Source of the DNA: Isoetes taiwanensis
Taxonomy: Eukaryota > Streptophyta > Lycopodiopsida > Isoetales > Isoetaceae
Length of the DNA: 64,000 bases
Assembly: GCA_021234155.1 (NCBI GenBank)
Contig: JAJEKV010000074.1
Coordinates: 3,840,990 to 3,904,989, forward strand
Direction of reading: 5' to 3'
Shown here: piece after piece, positions 23,491 to 35,110 of the stretch
Position numbering within the stretch: the first letter of the stretch is position 1
Layout: each line of letters starts with the position of its first letter
Made by a program: the position numbers and the translations under genes
Notes under the pieces: model-generated
What the model saw: only the letters and a program-made list of their open reading frames with translations
Database searches by the model: none
What the model was told of the DNA's origin: nothing

Positions 23491-23870
23491 TTAGCAGAAT
23501 ACATGTAAATAAAATCTTGGTGAATAAAATATAAATTTAGATGTTTTGAACATTGTTTTGTTTTCTCTGAAATGCTGTGTTTTATTTTTTCACACACAAC
23601 ACAACCCATGACTGTCCTTTAGCAGAATACATGTACACCTGTACAACATACAGAAGCGACATGTTTTTAACCATATAAATCTATCTAAATGTCCCTTTAT
23701 ATTGCTATTCAGTTGTACCATCGCAATGCTGCAAGTATTATAGCATGCAACCTTACGTTTTTCATTAATCAGCCATCTTGGTGAAAGATCCACCACAACC
23801 TTCATGACCGGAATGGTTATATATCAGAACTTAAACTGGTTTTTCCTCAAACAAAAAACATAGAATGGGA
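23491..23870. other. Spacer between LINE-C copy a and MITE copy 2
   Basis: A 20-base direct repeat, TCCTTTAGCAGAATACATGT, occurs at about 23489 and again at about 23611, bracketing roughly 100 bases of AT-rich sequence. This could be a small insertion with its target duplication. No gene was seen. Confidence 0.5.
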
Positions 23871-24196
23871 CAGTGTTGTTACGTACTTAACGTACCTGTA
23901 CGGTACTGTAAGTATTTTACATATCATACCTCGTAACGTACCTCTGAGTTTTTAACGTACCGAAAAAAAGCCAGTACGTTAAAAGGTGTTGTTACTGTAC
24001 CTATAAAATACGTACCATACCTATAAAATACTTACAGTACCTATAAAATGCCTATAAAATACGCACCGTACCTATAAAATACTTATTGTACTTGTATTGA
24101 AAACTACCAAAATTTGACACAAAAACAATGCATTTTTTATTTCATACGTACCGTTAAGTACTTGAAAATTACCGTACCCGTACAGATACAACACTG
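23871..24196 (-). mobile_element. hAT-like MITE with GTACGGTA motifs, copy 2 (inverted)
   Basis: This copy is 326 bp, with tips CAGTGTTGTT and ATACAACACTG, flanked by a perfect AATGGGA duplication (23864-23870 and 24197-24203). Read on the minus strand it parallels copy 1: GGGTACGGTAATTTTCAAGTAC, AAAATGCATTGTTTTTGTGT, CAAATTTTGGTAGTTTTC, then the TATTTTATAGGTAC repeats. It is about 50 bp longer, through extra internal repeats near both ends. It is non-coding. Confidence 0.88.
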
Positions 24197-24203
24197 AATG
24201 GGA

Positions 24204-24476
24204 AACAAAGAACCTTACTACCTTACTTTGTGCTAATGCTTTGTTGGGTCATTTGGCAAAATAAAAATTATTCGACTTCCTTTGAGATCAAGCTTACCTG
24301 CAACTCTTTCATTTCGCCAACCCTGCATTTGTGTCAAGGACCTTGAACTGGATATCTTGGATACGTTGAACTGGATCTCCCTCTTTGTATATGCCATTTG
24401 AGCAGAATCTGAAGTTTTTCTGCAGGGACTTCATTCACCAAGCCATTTTTCAGTTGCATTAGAAAATTCAATATGA
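24204..24476. other. Short unexplained spacer
   Basis: No gene is supported. A 41-codon minus-strand frame (24309-24434) precedes a consensus-like splice donor (CAG/GTAAGC, minus strand, near 24296), so an exon of an unknown gene is possible but unproven. Confidence 0.3.
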
Positions 24477-24504
24477 CTAGTTATGGTGCCCGGCGTTGCC
24501 GGGC
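24477..24504 (-). mobile_element. Helitron-type 3' terminus
   Basis: On the minus strand the perfect hairpin GCCCGGC-AAC-GCCGGGC (24504-24488) is followed after 7 bases by CTAG and then T (24480-24476). This is the Helitron 3' signature. The element body would extend to higher coordinates. A GC-rich motif at about 29205-29228 (minus: ATACTAGAGGCGCCCCGCCC) could mark a related end, but it lacks the 5' TC, so element length is undetermined. Confidence 0.6.
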
Positions 24505-25825
24505 TTTACTACAATTTGAAAGGGTAGGTGTTTGATTGTTGTGTAGAATATTGAATGTGGTAATTTTTGCATTTGACATGATCCTAAAAAGGAGGGAAGG
24601 TGTGAATGTGAGTGTGGGTGTGAGGGGCATTATTGCATGTTTTGTGTTAATTTATTGTGCAATAGAAATGCCAAAAAAGACGGCTCTAACTAAGTGGCGA
24701 AATGCATCATGGCATGAAATAGATAGAAATAAGAAGAAGACAACACACGATTGAATGCATGTACTAAATCCGTTAGTCCTTCCATATGGAGACTTGGGTT
24801 TTGAATTCCACAGGTGGAAATAACATTATTTTGTGACTTGAGAAGCATATACACACCAGCTTCCTTATAGTAACAAAAGAGAAAGAATTATCTATTTGCA
24901 AGGAATGTGTATCGGCATGAGAAACGTGCTAATTTATCACGACATAGATGTGGCTTCAGCATTGGAATCCATAGGTCATATGATTTTTCCTGTGGGATTA
25001 CCTAAACATCCAACTTTACTAATGCCAATGAATTAGTAATGTTAATAAATTACTAATGCTGATGAGAGCTCTTTAGTGAGTCTAATAACCTTCTTAACAA
25101 CATCCTCAAATATTTTATACGCATGTTCTAGTAATCTGTCATGCTGAAGCCACTAATTGTGGTTCTTCATATGCCAAACTATGAGATGATCTGTTAACAT
25201 CTCCAAAAGTAGTTGGATCCCTTAGATTGTGGGATATTCCTGCAATACCAACGTGGACTGAAATCAATATCGATATTTTTGAGCATGCTATTACAGGAAG
25301 CATCAAATAATTTTAAATATTTTGTAAACCTACATTGCTCCTCAGCATTTCCAACATGCACGTGTATCACCTTCCATGACATGATCTATAAGATATTGTA
25401 GTTATTGTTTAAGAAATTAGTAGTTATTGTTTAAGAAATTGTTCTGTTTCTTTGGAGATGTTTATAAAAATTAACAATTTTAGCATTCGCGGATATGTTA
25501 ATTCATTATTTTCCATTCCTTATCGGTTTTTTTGGTAAGGTTGACTGTAACTCGTTGATTTGCGGCATATTCGTGGGGTTGTTCCAGATCCACGGATATG
25601 AGCATTTTGCCAGAGAAAATGCACTACAAATCCTATGGTGCAAACAAAAAACACCCCTGCCACAATATGGACCAAAGGTAAAGGTAAGGGCTTAAACCAT
25701 AGCTCCTGTGCGTTCGTCCTCTGAACAACAGACCTCCAACTCCAGTTAGAATCGGCCCTGCATCTCAATCTTTGCCACCGTACGCAACTCTTTGCCTCAC
25801 TCTCCCTGCTACTCGGCTGTGCAAT

Positions 25826-25955
25826 CGCCCACAATCAATCTGCAATCCCAATCTGCAATCTGCAATCGATCTGCAATCCCACAATCAATCTGCAATACTC
25901 GGCCATTGCCCACAATCAATCTGCAATCCCAATCTGCAATCTGCAATCTGCAATC
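25826..25955. repeat. ATCTGCA-type heptamer repeat cluster
   Basis: The plus strand repeats the words AATCTGCA, CAATCTGCAATCCC and CCCACAATCAATCTGCAAT about ten times, in two larger blocks about 75 bases apart. It is a compound minisatellite. The frames through it translate to low-complexity text and are not genes. Confidence 0.88.
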
Positions 25956-28874
25956 CACCATGCACCCTAAGCCGGAATCCTGCTGCCTTCACAAGTAATG
26001 CCTGCACCTAGAATCTCGGCCAGAATCTCTTTCAGCCTGCACCTTAATGCCTGTGACTCGCCCCAGATGGCCCCATCTATGTTCGAACCCATGCCAGCAG
26101 CAAATGGCACACATCATCCTGTAGCATCGGGTCTACCGGCAAACACACAGACTTGCATTCTTCAGTCGCCCATGATAGCAGCAAAGGGCACCGCATCTAC
26201 CCAGATGGTAACCTAGCAAATGGCCGGAATCAATCCCCTGCACGAAATACCCCTCTTCCTCCCGATTTCATTTCTGTCAAAACAATTCAGGAATCCGCAA
26301 AAAAAGGAAGAATCATGCTTTTTTATCCTTCTATTTTGAAACCATGCATAGAAACAACAAGAAAAACACATGTCTTAGCCCATTTTAGGAATGCTCCCTT
26401 TTATCTTGGCCAACAAGCAGCTCGAATCAGCTAAAAAATACAGTTCAACTACGTTTTTGCATACAATACAGGGCAAAATCTTGGCAAAACCATGCCAGAA
26501 ATACCGCCCCCAAATACCAAACGAAATAATTAGAATATTATTCTCGCTATGTTTATGTATTAGTTGTAAACCTATTATAAAAGGAATGGTTTTTTAAGCA
26601 GGCTTATCATATACTTTATTACCTCTTACCTAATTCTTAATAACAATTTTTAATCAGTTGTTTGAGCTGGAAGATTATAAAGCCATGTGAGGCTTAAATT
26701 GTCCAAGTTTAGAACTTAACAATTGAAATGCATATTCAGACTATAATAGTCTAAGATAAAAGAAGCCTTTGCTAATCCATATGAATGAGTTACTTCAAAG
26801 TCCAAGTCCTCCATTTTTTCCAACATGGGGCATTGCAGAAGCTGAACCTCCGCATAAAATTAAATAATCACATCAAAAATTGACCTTTACAGTTATGTTC
26901 TTGATAAGTATATGTTCCCAGCTTATGCAGCAAGACCTACAATTACAATGAAGCATTGGCAACGTGGTGTGGCTTCATGTTCTACAACAAAACAAACATT
27001 TAGATCTCGGATGTGGTTGCACAATCTAAAACACAATAACTAAAGATGTTACCTTCCTTTTTCTGGTCAATAATTCTTTTGCTCTAGCCTCAAGTGCTTT
27101 TCTGAGAATCTACATCCAGGGACAGGGATGGAACGTCTAGGATGGTGGTGTAGGGTTGTCCTCTGCTGAGAGAGCTATCAGAAGCAGCGAGTCTTCGTTA
27201 TCCCAATTTCACAACATTCATAGAACTTCCTAGATCAATGGATTGTTTTTTTTATCTCCCTGTATGTTCCTCTCTGGTGCCAAAATATATGTTACCAGCT
27301 TAGATGGGAGCTCTCTGTCCTCCCTCCCTGTCATTTCAGATGCATGTAACGAAAATAAGAAAATATGACAATCGCGTACCTAAGCAGTAGCATTCGAGTT
27401 TGATGCTTTGTGTCTGTCCAAACTTATACTATCTGCAACTGGAAGCTGTTGCAACAATTCAGCATTTTGCAAGGAACTAAATTTTCAAACAACGATTCCT
27501 TAAGGATGTTAAGCATTGTTTTTCGAAACATGAAAAAAAAATAACAATGACAGAGCTAATATTTCTAACTGGAAGCCACAGCTAAAATCACCAGACCTGT
27601 AGCCCAGCTTGCAAAACGATTGAAGCTAGGGTCCAAAAGTTTTGAGACGTAATGGAGACAAAATGGAGAACCACATTCCAAGTGACTGTCTTGCTCTGAC
27701 TTTTGTCCACGGGGGTTGTGCCTCACTGCCTCATCTTTGCTGAATAGGATAGTTTACATGTCTAGCAGAGAGATAGAATCGGGATGCATGATTAGAGCTG
27801 CTTCTCTAAATGATCTTCAGAGTGTATGTCTGTTAAGCTTTAAAGCCATAGGCAGGCAGAACTCAATGTGTAGGGGTTCCTCATCCAAACACATCAAACG
27901 ACAGGAAGGAGAATTATAAGAGAGGCCAAAGAGTTACAAACATAATGAGGCACATGTTGATCTATTTATCCTTGAGCTTTTTACATTTCCTGAGATCCCC
28001 CTTCCACCTGAACCATCAAAACAAAGTAAGCATGTTTCAAATCCATTTTAGGTTGAGAATATACCTAAGAAAACATGATGAAATCAAATCAAAGAAATAA
28101 GAAAATCATAGCATATACATACCAGATCCAATATAGAAGAGCACAGAGTAGCAAAGCCTAGCCCCGTCTGATGCTTGTGATTCATGCGTATCCTTTTAAT
28201 AGAGCTTAAAATAAGGTGTTCAATAAGGATTCAAACAAACCTCTTCCGAAATAACATAGTTATCAAAGGCTCACGAAAGGCTGACTATAGATATAATTGA
28301 AGATGAAACGAAGCTCCAAAATTTAACCTTAGGGTATTATTAACAACTCCAAAAAACCCTTCAAAGGAGTACCAGGAAAGGGAAATATAACAATACCTGG
28401 AAGCATTGAAGCTCTTTTGAAATTACTTGAATTGATCTGAAAGACTAAAAGCCATGTAAGTATGGGAAAATAGCCGGAATGATACATTTAAATCCTAAAT
28501 GCAAAAGCAAATAGAATGCATGAATCATGATAGCTGGAGCTTTTAGAATTCTTTCAAGAAACTTCACATCCTAATGGTTGCCGTAATTTATAAGGCAAGC
28601 AATTCCAAAAAAAGGAAAACATGGTACTTTGAGCTCTACCATGTACGACTTCTTTCAACAGAAATCATATGAAAAATACCTTTCAAAGTTTTGGCAGGCC
28701 TGGCTTGGTCCAAACAGCTGTATAAGAATAAGAACCAAAGATGATATACTTTCCTCTAAGGAGCTTGAGAAATAGAAGAACCTGCATAAACATGTGCCTT
28801 GTTTGGTCGAGCAAGCTTCAAACACAATAGCACATCCTCCATCGCCACATGCTCCATCACCTACCATCGCGACC

Positions 28875-28928
28875 TGCACTAAATGATAGGATATGGAGAC
28901 ATGCACTAAATGATAAGATATGGATCCT
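28875..28928. repeat. 27-bp tandem duplication
   Basis: TGCACTAAATGATAGGATATGGAGACA is followed by a near-copy with two or three changes. Confidence 0.75.
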
Positions 28929-29235
28929 TGTAGACGCCACCGAGTTGCATGCTTGTTTCATGCGTCATATGGCATGCCATCTCGATCGGATATGGAGGAA
29001 TCCATCGATACAAAATCATATGGCCAAATAAGTCTCCAATTTTTGGAAATCTGAATGTTTTTTCGGCAGGTAGAACCCCTGAAATCTTAGGAAATTGGCT
29101 TTAAAAAAATTCCAAAAAAGTTTCTAGCCAAACATGAAAATTCCAAATTAACAAGATTGATTGATATATTGATATATTGATCATGAGAAGAAGATAATAG
29201 TACCTTTCTGGGCGGGGCGCCTCTAGTATATCAAA

Positions 29236-29928
29236 ATACATTTGCCAACTCCAGAGAGACCGCATGCTTCATAAATGCAACTCTAACTCTATTTCATGCA
29301 GGATATGCCCTGTAAGACCTCTTTATATTTTACTTCATTCATAGGCCGGCCAAAGAGAATATTATCTTTGATTATCCCGCTCTGGATCCATGCAATCTGC
29401 GCAATATATGCAATTGGTCCATTCACTTGAACCTGAAAAAACATATAGAGGTATTAGCTTACTGTTCAGATGCATTCCTCATGGTTTCTAAATGCTTACA
29501 CTTCAATCTATTTTTGAAATCTCTCCCAGTATGGTTATAAGAAGAGAAGACTTTCCAGATCCTACAACTTTCGAAATAGCAACTTTCTGCCCTTGTTTTA
29601 CATGAAGACTTATTCCTTCCAAATTGAAAGTTTCAGGATCCCAACTGAAAGAGGCATTGGATACTCTAATGGCAAAGTCTGATCCCTTTAGAGTTTTCTT
29701 GTCAACGACTCCTTCAGCAAATTCTTCATCGTGAAGAAATGTATCTAATCTACAAACTGATACCACTACCTGGTTGAATATGGCTATTATTTTTGGGATC
29801 ATCCTGGTAGGTTCTTGAGTGTTAGCAAAGGCAGAAAAGACTGTGAATCTTACTGTTGCAGTAAACTCATTGTCCAACAAGGCATATACTATAAGGGTCA
29901 TGTAATCCCTACTACATATGTGAGCCAA
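29236..29928 (-). pseudogene. ABCC-type (MRP) transporter fragment
   Basis: The minus frame 29928-29503 reads as the end of the first membrane domain (FTVFSAFANTQEPTRMIPK..VCRLDTFLHDEE). The first nucleotide-binding domain follows (VSNASFSWDPETFNLEGISL, then the P-loop KVVGSGKSSLL and LGEI). An AG acceptor at about 29430 leads to a second block, GPIAYIAQIAWIQSG..KDNILFGRPM, the A-/Q-loop region. Text is lost soon after YKEVL, before the signature LSGGQ. In the P-loop the first glycine (GPVGSGKS in the family) is replaced, and the membrane helices upstream are not recoverable. Intact family members have about 1500 residues and pump glutathione conjugates across vacuolar or plasma membranes. 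This piece cannot. Confidence 0.8.
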
Positions 29929-32010
29929 AAACTATTCCAATGTAAGACATAGATGGATGCATTCATTATAGACTCCATCTCGCAATGCGCATTCACCATG
30001 CCTTGAATTAACATGAAGTCCTAATATCAAACTATCGATGTAGGTCTCATATGGTGATAGGATTTTCATGAGGAGCTGCGCCACATGCAAACATCTTCCT
30101 TGAGTGTAGAATCCTGCAAGAAACGCATGTGCCATCCATGCCAGATAAAAATGCCCCAAAATCATGACATTTCTCCATTTCTATGAGTCGTTTTGTTTCT
30201 GTAAGCCAGGCCAATAGTCGAATTGCACGACGAAGGTGGATTTATGAATTCCAAAATGCAATATCATTTCCTCTGCACCAGCACTCTGAAAAGGAAGGAT
30301 TCGTGGGATGCAGCTGTTAATGTAAATAGACAATTCAACTTCTAATACTATATTCAAGTTCAATACTATTATGATTCAACCATTAGCAATTGAACCATTA
30401 ACAATTGTTCAGGAATTAACTGTAGCTATTCAGCTTCGTAAGACGTCACCTAGGCAAGTCGGCAATGGTTCAGCCCCTGTAACTGAGGTCCGGCACACCT
30501 GACTGCAATCCGACTCACTATCTCTGCAATCCGGCACCTTAGCTCTAAAGACGAATTCGTCTTATCTTATTTTAGGAACCACCGAGATTTGTAGTTGCTA
30601 ATCTCGTTGTCTTAACTTGTCCATATTTTATATTATACGACCATGCAAATCTCATGGTCTTACTTTTATAAATAAACAATGGTCAAATGGTGTCAGCTGG
30701 CTAGTGTACATGAACGTCAAGCATCCATCCATATATCCATCCATATGATATGAACCTTTTACTATCAGCAGCATGATATAGTAATGAACAACTGGGCGAA
30801 TAAGACTATAAATGTGCTATGTTTCAAACCCAAAATCCCCCAACTTGCTTCTTGTGTACAATTAAACCAAATTCTAAGACAAGATTACGAAGAAGGATGG
30901 CCCATAATCTTGTGATGCCATGCTACAACAAAAAGGCAATGGTTGCAAGAAAACTGCAACTCTGCTTGCCATCGCCATCAAACACTTCAAAGTTTTTACA
31001 GATAAAATTCGCAAGTGATGATTCTCCTTGAATCAGTAAATTTCATGCCATTCCAGCATTCAGACTGGCCTAAGAATATAGATTGAGAAACATTTGATCC
31101 TGACTACCCGAGAAAGAAGGGACTCTCAACCGCTTTTGGAAAAACCACATCCGGAAGGCACCTGTACATCTCGGCCATCCGTTTGATCTAATGGCCAAAA
31201 AAAGAAGTTGATCACTTACACACAAAATCCCTTTAGTATTAATAAAGATGGTTTGGACATTATTGATAAGCTTTGCAAATCATGTACTAGGCTAATGTCG
31301 CAGTTTAGTGATTATTACTTATAAGAATCCGATAACTACAAGGATTGAGGATCATAGACAACCATCAGCTATCTAGTTGAGAGAACATAATTTGCGAACA
31401 AAACAAAACAAAATGACCATTTGAATAAACAAAAAAAATCAATTTACTACGAATTTTGAGATTTGATGATCCATATGCAAAAGCTTTGGAAGAGATTCGT
31501 ACAGAGAGCAGGTATAAAAGGTTATCTTTTGTGCATATTAAAAGCACTCCAGGGATAGTCATTTCAAGCCCACAACATACACTTGGGGATAGAGTGTTTG
31601 CCTGCAGCAATGCAAACATGATATCTAATGTAAACTTTAAGAACATGTCTTGTATACTTGCTCAGAATCTACTCTACAAATTGTAATTGCTACTATCTAA
31701 TTACTTATCATGGGCCAAAAGTAAAGTATGTGGGTTCAGCATGTGAGCTGCAATTCGGAATGGAAGTAGCATGTCTTAACATTCATGATAAGACTAAAAT
31801 CCACTGTTGTGACAGACTTGAGAAAGTTACCTCACTTGCAAATGCTCTTGTATCCATTTTGTGAAGCTTCCATCAAGTAATAGAGCACTGTTAATTTTTT
31901 TCCAATAAATCTTAATTGATATCAACATCAAGAAACTACACAGATAAACAATAATGGGCCAAAGAACCATTGTGAAGATAGAAGAGCGACCCAAACATTA
32001 TATATATTAT
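29929..32010. other. Intergenic DNA
   Basis: No supported gene. The frame at 31456-31686 (+) reads DDPYAKALEEIRTESRYKRLSF and could be a stray exon of an unknown gene. I could not assign it. The remainder is AT-rich without structure. Confidence 0.4.
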
Positions 32011-32259
32011 GGCAAGCTTTATAGTGCCAACATCTCATAGACCAATATCTGTTCTGGTGTGTGGTGATCAAGAGAAGCCAGCTCTTATAACATATCCTGA
32101 TTTGGCGTTGGACATCTAGACCACACACCGTAGCGTAAAGCCTCGAGGAACTACATGTCCAACGCCAAATCAAGATATGTTATAAGAGCTGGCTTCTTTT
32201 GATCCCCACACACCAGAACAGATATTGGTCTATGAGATGTTGGCACTATAAAGCTTGCC
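32011..32259. repeat. Near-perfect 105-bp inverted repeat (hairpin), 39-base loop
   Basis: The left arm 32011-32115 and right arm 32155-32259 are reverse complements apart from three substitutions (near 32064, 32072 and 32096). The loop is 32116-32154. Pairing breaks with a 2-base gap at the outer end and then continues a few bases. A transcript would fold into a rod about 105 bp long, suitable for Dicer-like processing. No coding frame and no target-site duplication was found. It is either a recent foldback element or an inverted duplication giving a siRNA/proto-miRNA locus. Confidence 0.9.
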
Positions 32260-32949
32260 ACATAAGATATTTTCATAGTTATGCCAAAGCTTGAAAATAA
32301 AGTTCCCCTTTGCAAATAGATTCATGCCTTCAAGAAACACTGATGAAATTAAAAGTAGATACATGGAATTTATAGACTGTATAATTGCAAACCATGCATG
32401 GAATCCTCTGGGGTTGAATTTGAGTGGTGGAGAAGGGAAAGGATCGGGATCATCGTACTTGGAGTGTGGCTAAAACACCTCGATGGGAAAATTCGAAGGC
32501 CACTGCCATCGAACATGGACTGAAAGAATTGTGTTAAAAACCAAATTCTATCTATTTTCTAATTCTCTAGACCGTTAATATAAGAATTTGTAGATCCAAT
32601 AGTTGAGGTTCAATTTGTTCTACGTGGCAGTCAACGTGGACATGCTAGAATTGCAGTAGATGTCGTAGGGGGGTTAGGCAAGCCTGCTAAAATTACTAAA
32701 ATAATCAAGAAAATAATTTTATTAAGACACTTTTACCATATATAAATATAAGACAACCTTGGCTTGATCCCTTTGGATTCACCTAAGCATAACTTTCAAG
32801 AATGGAGGTAGATAAATTCTAGGTATTTTTCAGATGCAATATGACTGCCATGCATGAACTTGGAGTTGGAAATTTGAGCCATTGATTTTATACGAGTTTT
32901 AAAGTGAACAACGCAGATGCAACAATTTTTGTCCATCGCATGGCAACTC
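32260..32949. other. Intergenic DNA with a dispersed repeat
   Basis: No gene. About 32560-32760 resembles 9600-9870 (GACATG..CTAGAATTGC..GGGTTAGGCAA.CCTGCTAAAA, then TTTTAC.CCATA), so an unclassified dispersed repeat is likely. Confidence 0.4.
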
Positions 32950-33525
32950 TGGTGTTAAAGAAGAGCAATTAATATTATGTATAAGATCTTTCTTGGTGCA
33001 GAGTGTTGCTCTCCGCACAAAAATAGCTTTCATGGTACCCATGAACCAACAGAAAGTAGTTTGAGAATGGGTTTGGAATAAGTTACTCTATCTTGAGTTG
33101 CCAGTTTGTGGTGGCAGCTCATCCATAGATGTGTGAGTTGAGCATTCTTCTAGTGTCAGCATGCTATACTAGAACTGCAATTTGAATAGTAGCAATTCTT
33201 ATCGGTGTATCGTAGCAATATATCCAAGTGCTTGAAAAAATCTCGCAAAGAGAACATTTCATTTGGCATTTGCATGGAACATTGAAGCTAAGCAATGCAT
33301 TGTAAAAGCATGTATATCTTCAACAAACTATAATGAAGTGAAGAGTTAGGAGTACTGTCTTCAGATTCATACTTATGCATGACTTGTTCAGATATTACGT
33401 TGCAAGGTGGCAGGTGATTCTCCTCTAGTGCACATTTTTTCCATTTCAAGCCTCCATCTACGTCTATAGGCTTTTCTAATTAATAAAGTTTCGCATCCTT
33501 CCAAAAAAGCAAAAAAAAAATCAAG
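32950..33525 (+). mobile_element. LINE family C, copy b (3' end fragment)
   Basis: It aligns with 54420-55160 of copy d: GTATAAGATCTTTCTTGGTG, then ACAGAAAGTAGT..GGTTTGGAATAAGTTACTC, then TGGTGGCAGCTCATCCAT, TTGAATAG.AGCAATTCTTATC and ATATCCAAG. There is a deletion in the zinc-binding part and another after GCATGGAACATT. The end ATTAATAAAGTTTCGCATCCTTCCAAAAAAGCAAAAAAAAAA is the family 3' terminus and poly(A). It is too decayed to encode anything. Confidence 0.82.
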
Positions 33526-34249
33526 AAATTTTTTACCTGCGCTATATTAAAATTGACATATCGCTATAATCTCTTCCCAACAAGTAAACCTCCCAACACA
33601 AACCTACAACAGAATCTGAAGCTTTGACTTTACCCTGAATTGCACCTATACGAGCCTGTTTGGGCAGACTAGGCTAAGATATATGCTTTTGCCAATGTTT
33701 AGGCGAGAATGAAGCCAAGAGGATTGGCATGCCTCCATATTTCTACCATAGAATGTGGTTAACCCGAACAAAGATTTGTCATTAGTCTGGCCATATTCCA
33801 AACAAAACTTCTGGTTGGTAAATAACCACATAGTTGGAGATAAAAATAAATAAGAACATGGTTCCCATAAAGGAAAGACATGGACGATATTCTCTTCTCC
33901 AATTTGAGTACTAGACACATCTTGAATAAATTCTAGAATATATTCGAGGAGATTTGACCAATTTCTGTCCAGATTAACCACGTGCAAAACTGAGGGTGTG
34001 AGGTATGTCTAAACCTCAAGAGAGAAACATTAGGAAATTGTTATGTTCTAAGCTAGAAATTGCGCAGGTCCAGATTTCAAGTAGAAATACAGGCTGTCCT
34101 TAACACTTCATCCTTAACACTTAACATCCTACGTAAAGACGGCTAGGCCCAATCCAACCGTCTCATCCAATGCCAGAGCGACACGTGTTGCTGTTTCAAA
34201 GTTTGAAACGTCGTGCAAAAGTTTTACCGCACAATCTGCTCTCTCTCTC
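33526..34249. other. Intergenic DNA
   Basis: No convincing gene. A 113-codon minus-strand frame (33646-33987) has no recognisable family and no supporting signals. Confidence 0.4.
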
Positions 34250-35110
34250 TTTTTTTCTTTTTTTCTTTTTTTTTTTTTGAGGGTAAGGTTTTTCTATATA
34301 TTGCATTTATAGGAAGCACATAGTTAACTCTGCCTATTACAACAGAGTCTAGATCTTATAATATCGATATAGTAATCATGGATTATAATATCCACAATTC
34401 AAAAATAAGTAAAGACCAGAATCTCAAAAATATCATACAGATGTCATTAAAGTAAGAAGGAGTATTATCCCAAGAAAGATTTCATGTTTGTAATATTGTG
34501 GTGCAGTAATCTCATGCCACATCAAGCACATCCTGCAATGTGAAATCCGGAATGTCCCTCTTCCCAAACATCCCAAGTAGCATGTCAAGATCCTCAGGAG
34601 TGTAATTTGTGAAGTCCAGTAGCAGTAACACATGAGCTTGCCTTTCTTGCTGCCACTTATGGAAAAGATTCTCAAAGTATGGCTTCAAATTATTAAACCT
34701 CCACACTTCTTTGTTCTTGAGCACCTTCTTAATTGCTTTTGCATGTACCATTTTCCTATTTGAACCCTGTTTCTATGTTTCCAAAGAATCCAGCAGCCAA
34801 TTGTTCTAGTAGTATTCACAATTCTACTGTCAGCATCCAGAAAACTAAGCATATTACTTTCTAAGATTGACCCCAAATTTATCTGTGCTGTCCAGCTCCA
34901 AAATTCTGCAATTTTCTGACATGTGAAAACATGATTTGAAGTCTCCCTCTGACCACAAGCAAGCGGGCATAGTGGTGAAACTGAGTTATCAAACTTTGCT
35001 TTCCTAACATTGGTTGGCAAACTTTGGTGTAGCAGTAGCCATCTAAAAGTTTTCAATTTATTAGCAGTATACATTTTCCAGCTTTTTGGATTGCCCCTGT
35101 TAAGGGGGCA
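34250..35110 (-). mobile_element. LINE 3' fragment with RT zinc-binding domain (family D)
   Basis: The minus frame from about 35095 reads SWKMYTANKLKTFRWLLLHQSLPTNVRKAK, then CPLACGQRETSNHVFTCQKIAEFW. This is the zf-RVT domain at the C-terminus of plant L1-like LINEs (C-x3-C, H-x4-C). A frameshift near 34700 leads into VWRFNNLKPYFENLF.. . The T-rich run at 34250-34281 is the poly(A) tail on the minus strand. It is 5'-truncated just after this domain, a common outcome of target-primed reverse transcription. Its 3' end differs from family C. Confidence 0.85.

Larger units (their letters stand above)
24505..29235. other. Long intergenic stretch, no confirmed gene
   Basis: I see no family-level coding homology over 4.7 kb. 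Weak exon-like pieces on the minus strand are LLQCPMLEKMEDLDFEVTHS near 26840 and RKALEARAKELLTRKRK near 27060-27105, the latter followed by a GTAACA donor. They might be remnants of a spliced gene. If the Helitron end at 24477 is real, part of this could be its non-autonomous body. Small tandem repeats occur at 25826-25955 and 28875-28928. Confidence 0.35.

Noticed and set aside
24309-24434. 41-codon minus-strand frame as a small gene
   Set aside because: Too short, with no homology. Kept only as a possible exon in the spacer note.
25826-25955. CRISPR-like repeat array
   Set aside because: Repeats are 7-14 bases, contiguous, without unique spacers, in a plant genome.
25772-26011. Two overlapping frames of about 70-80 codons
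   Set aside because: They translate the ATCTGCA repeat cluster.
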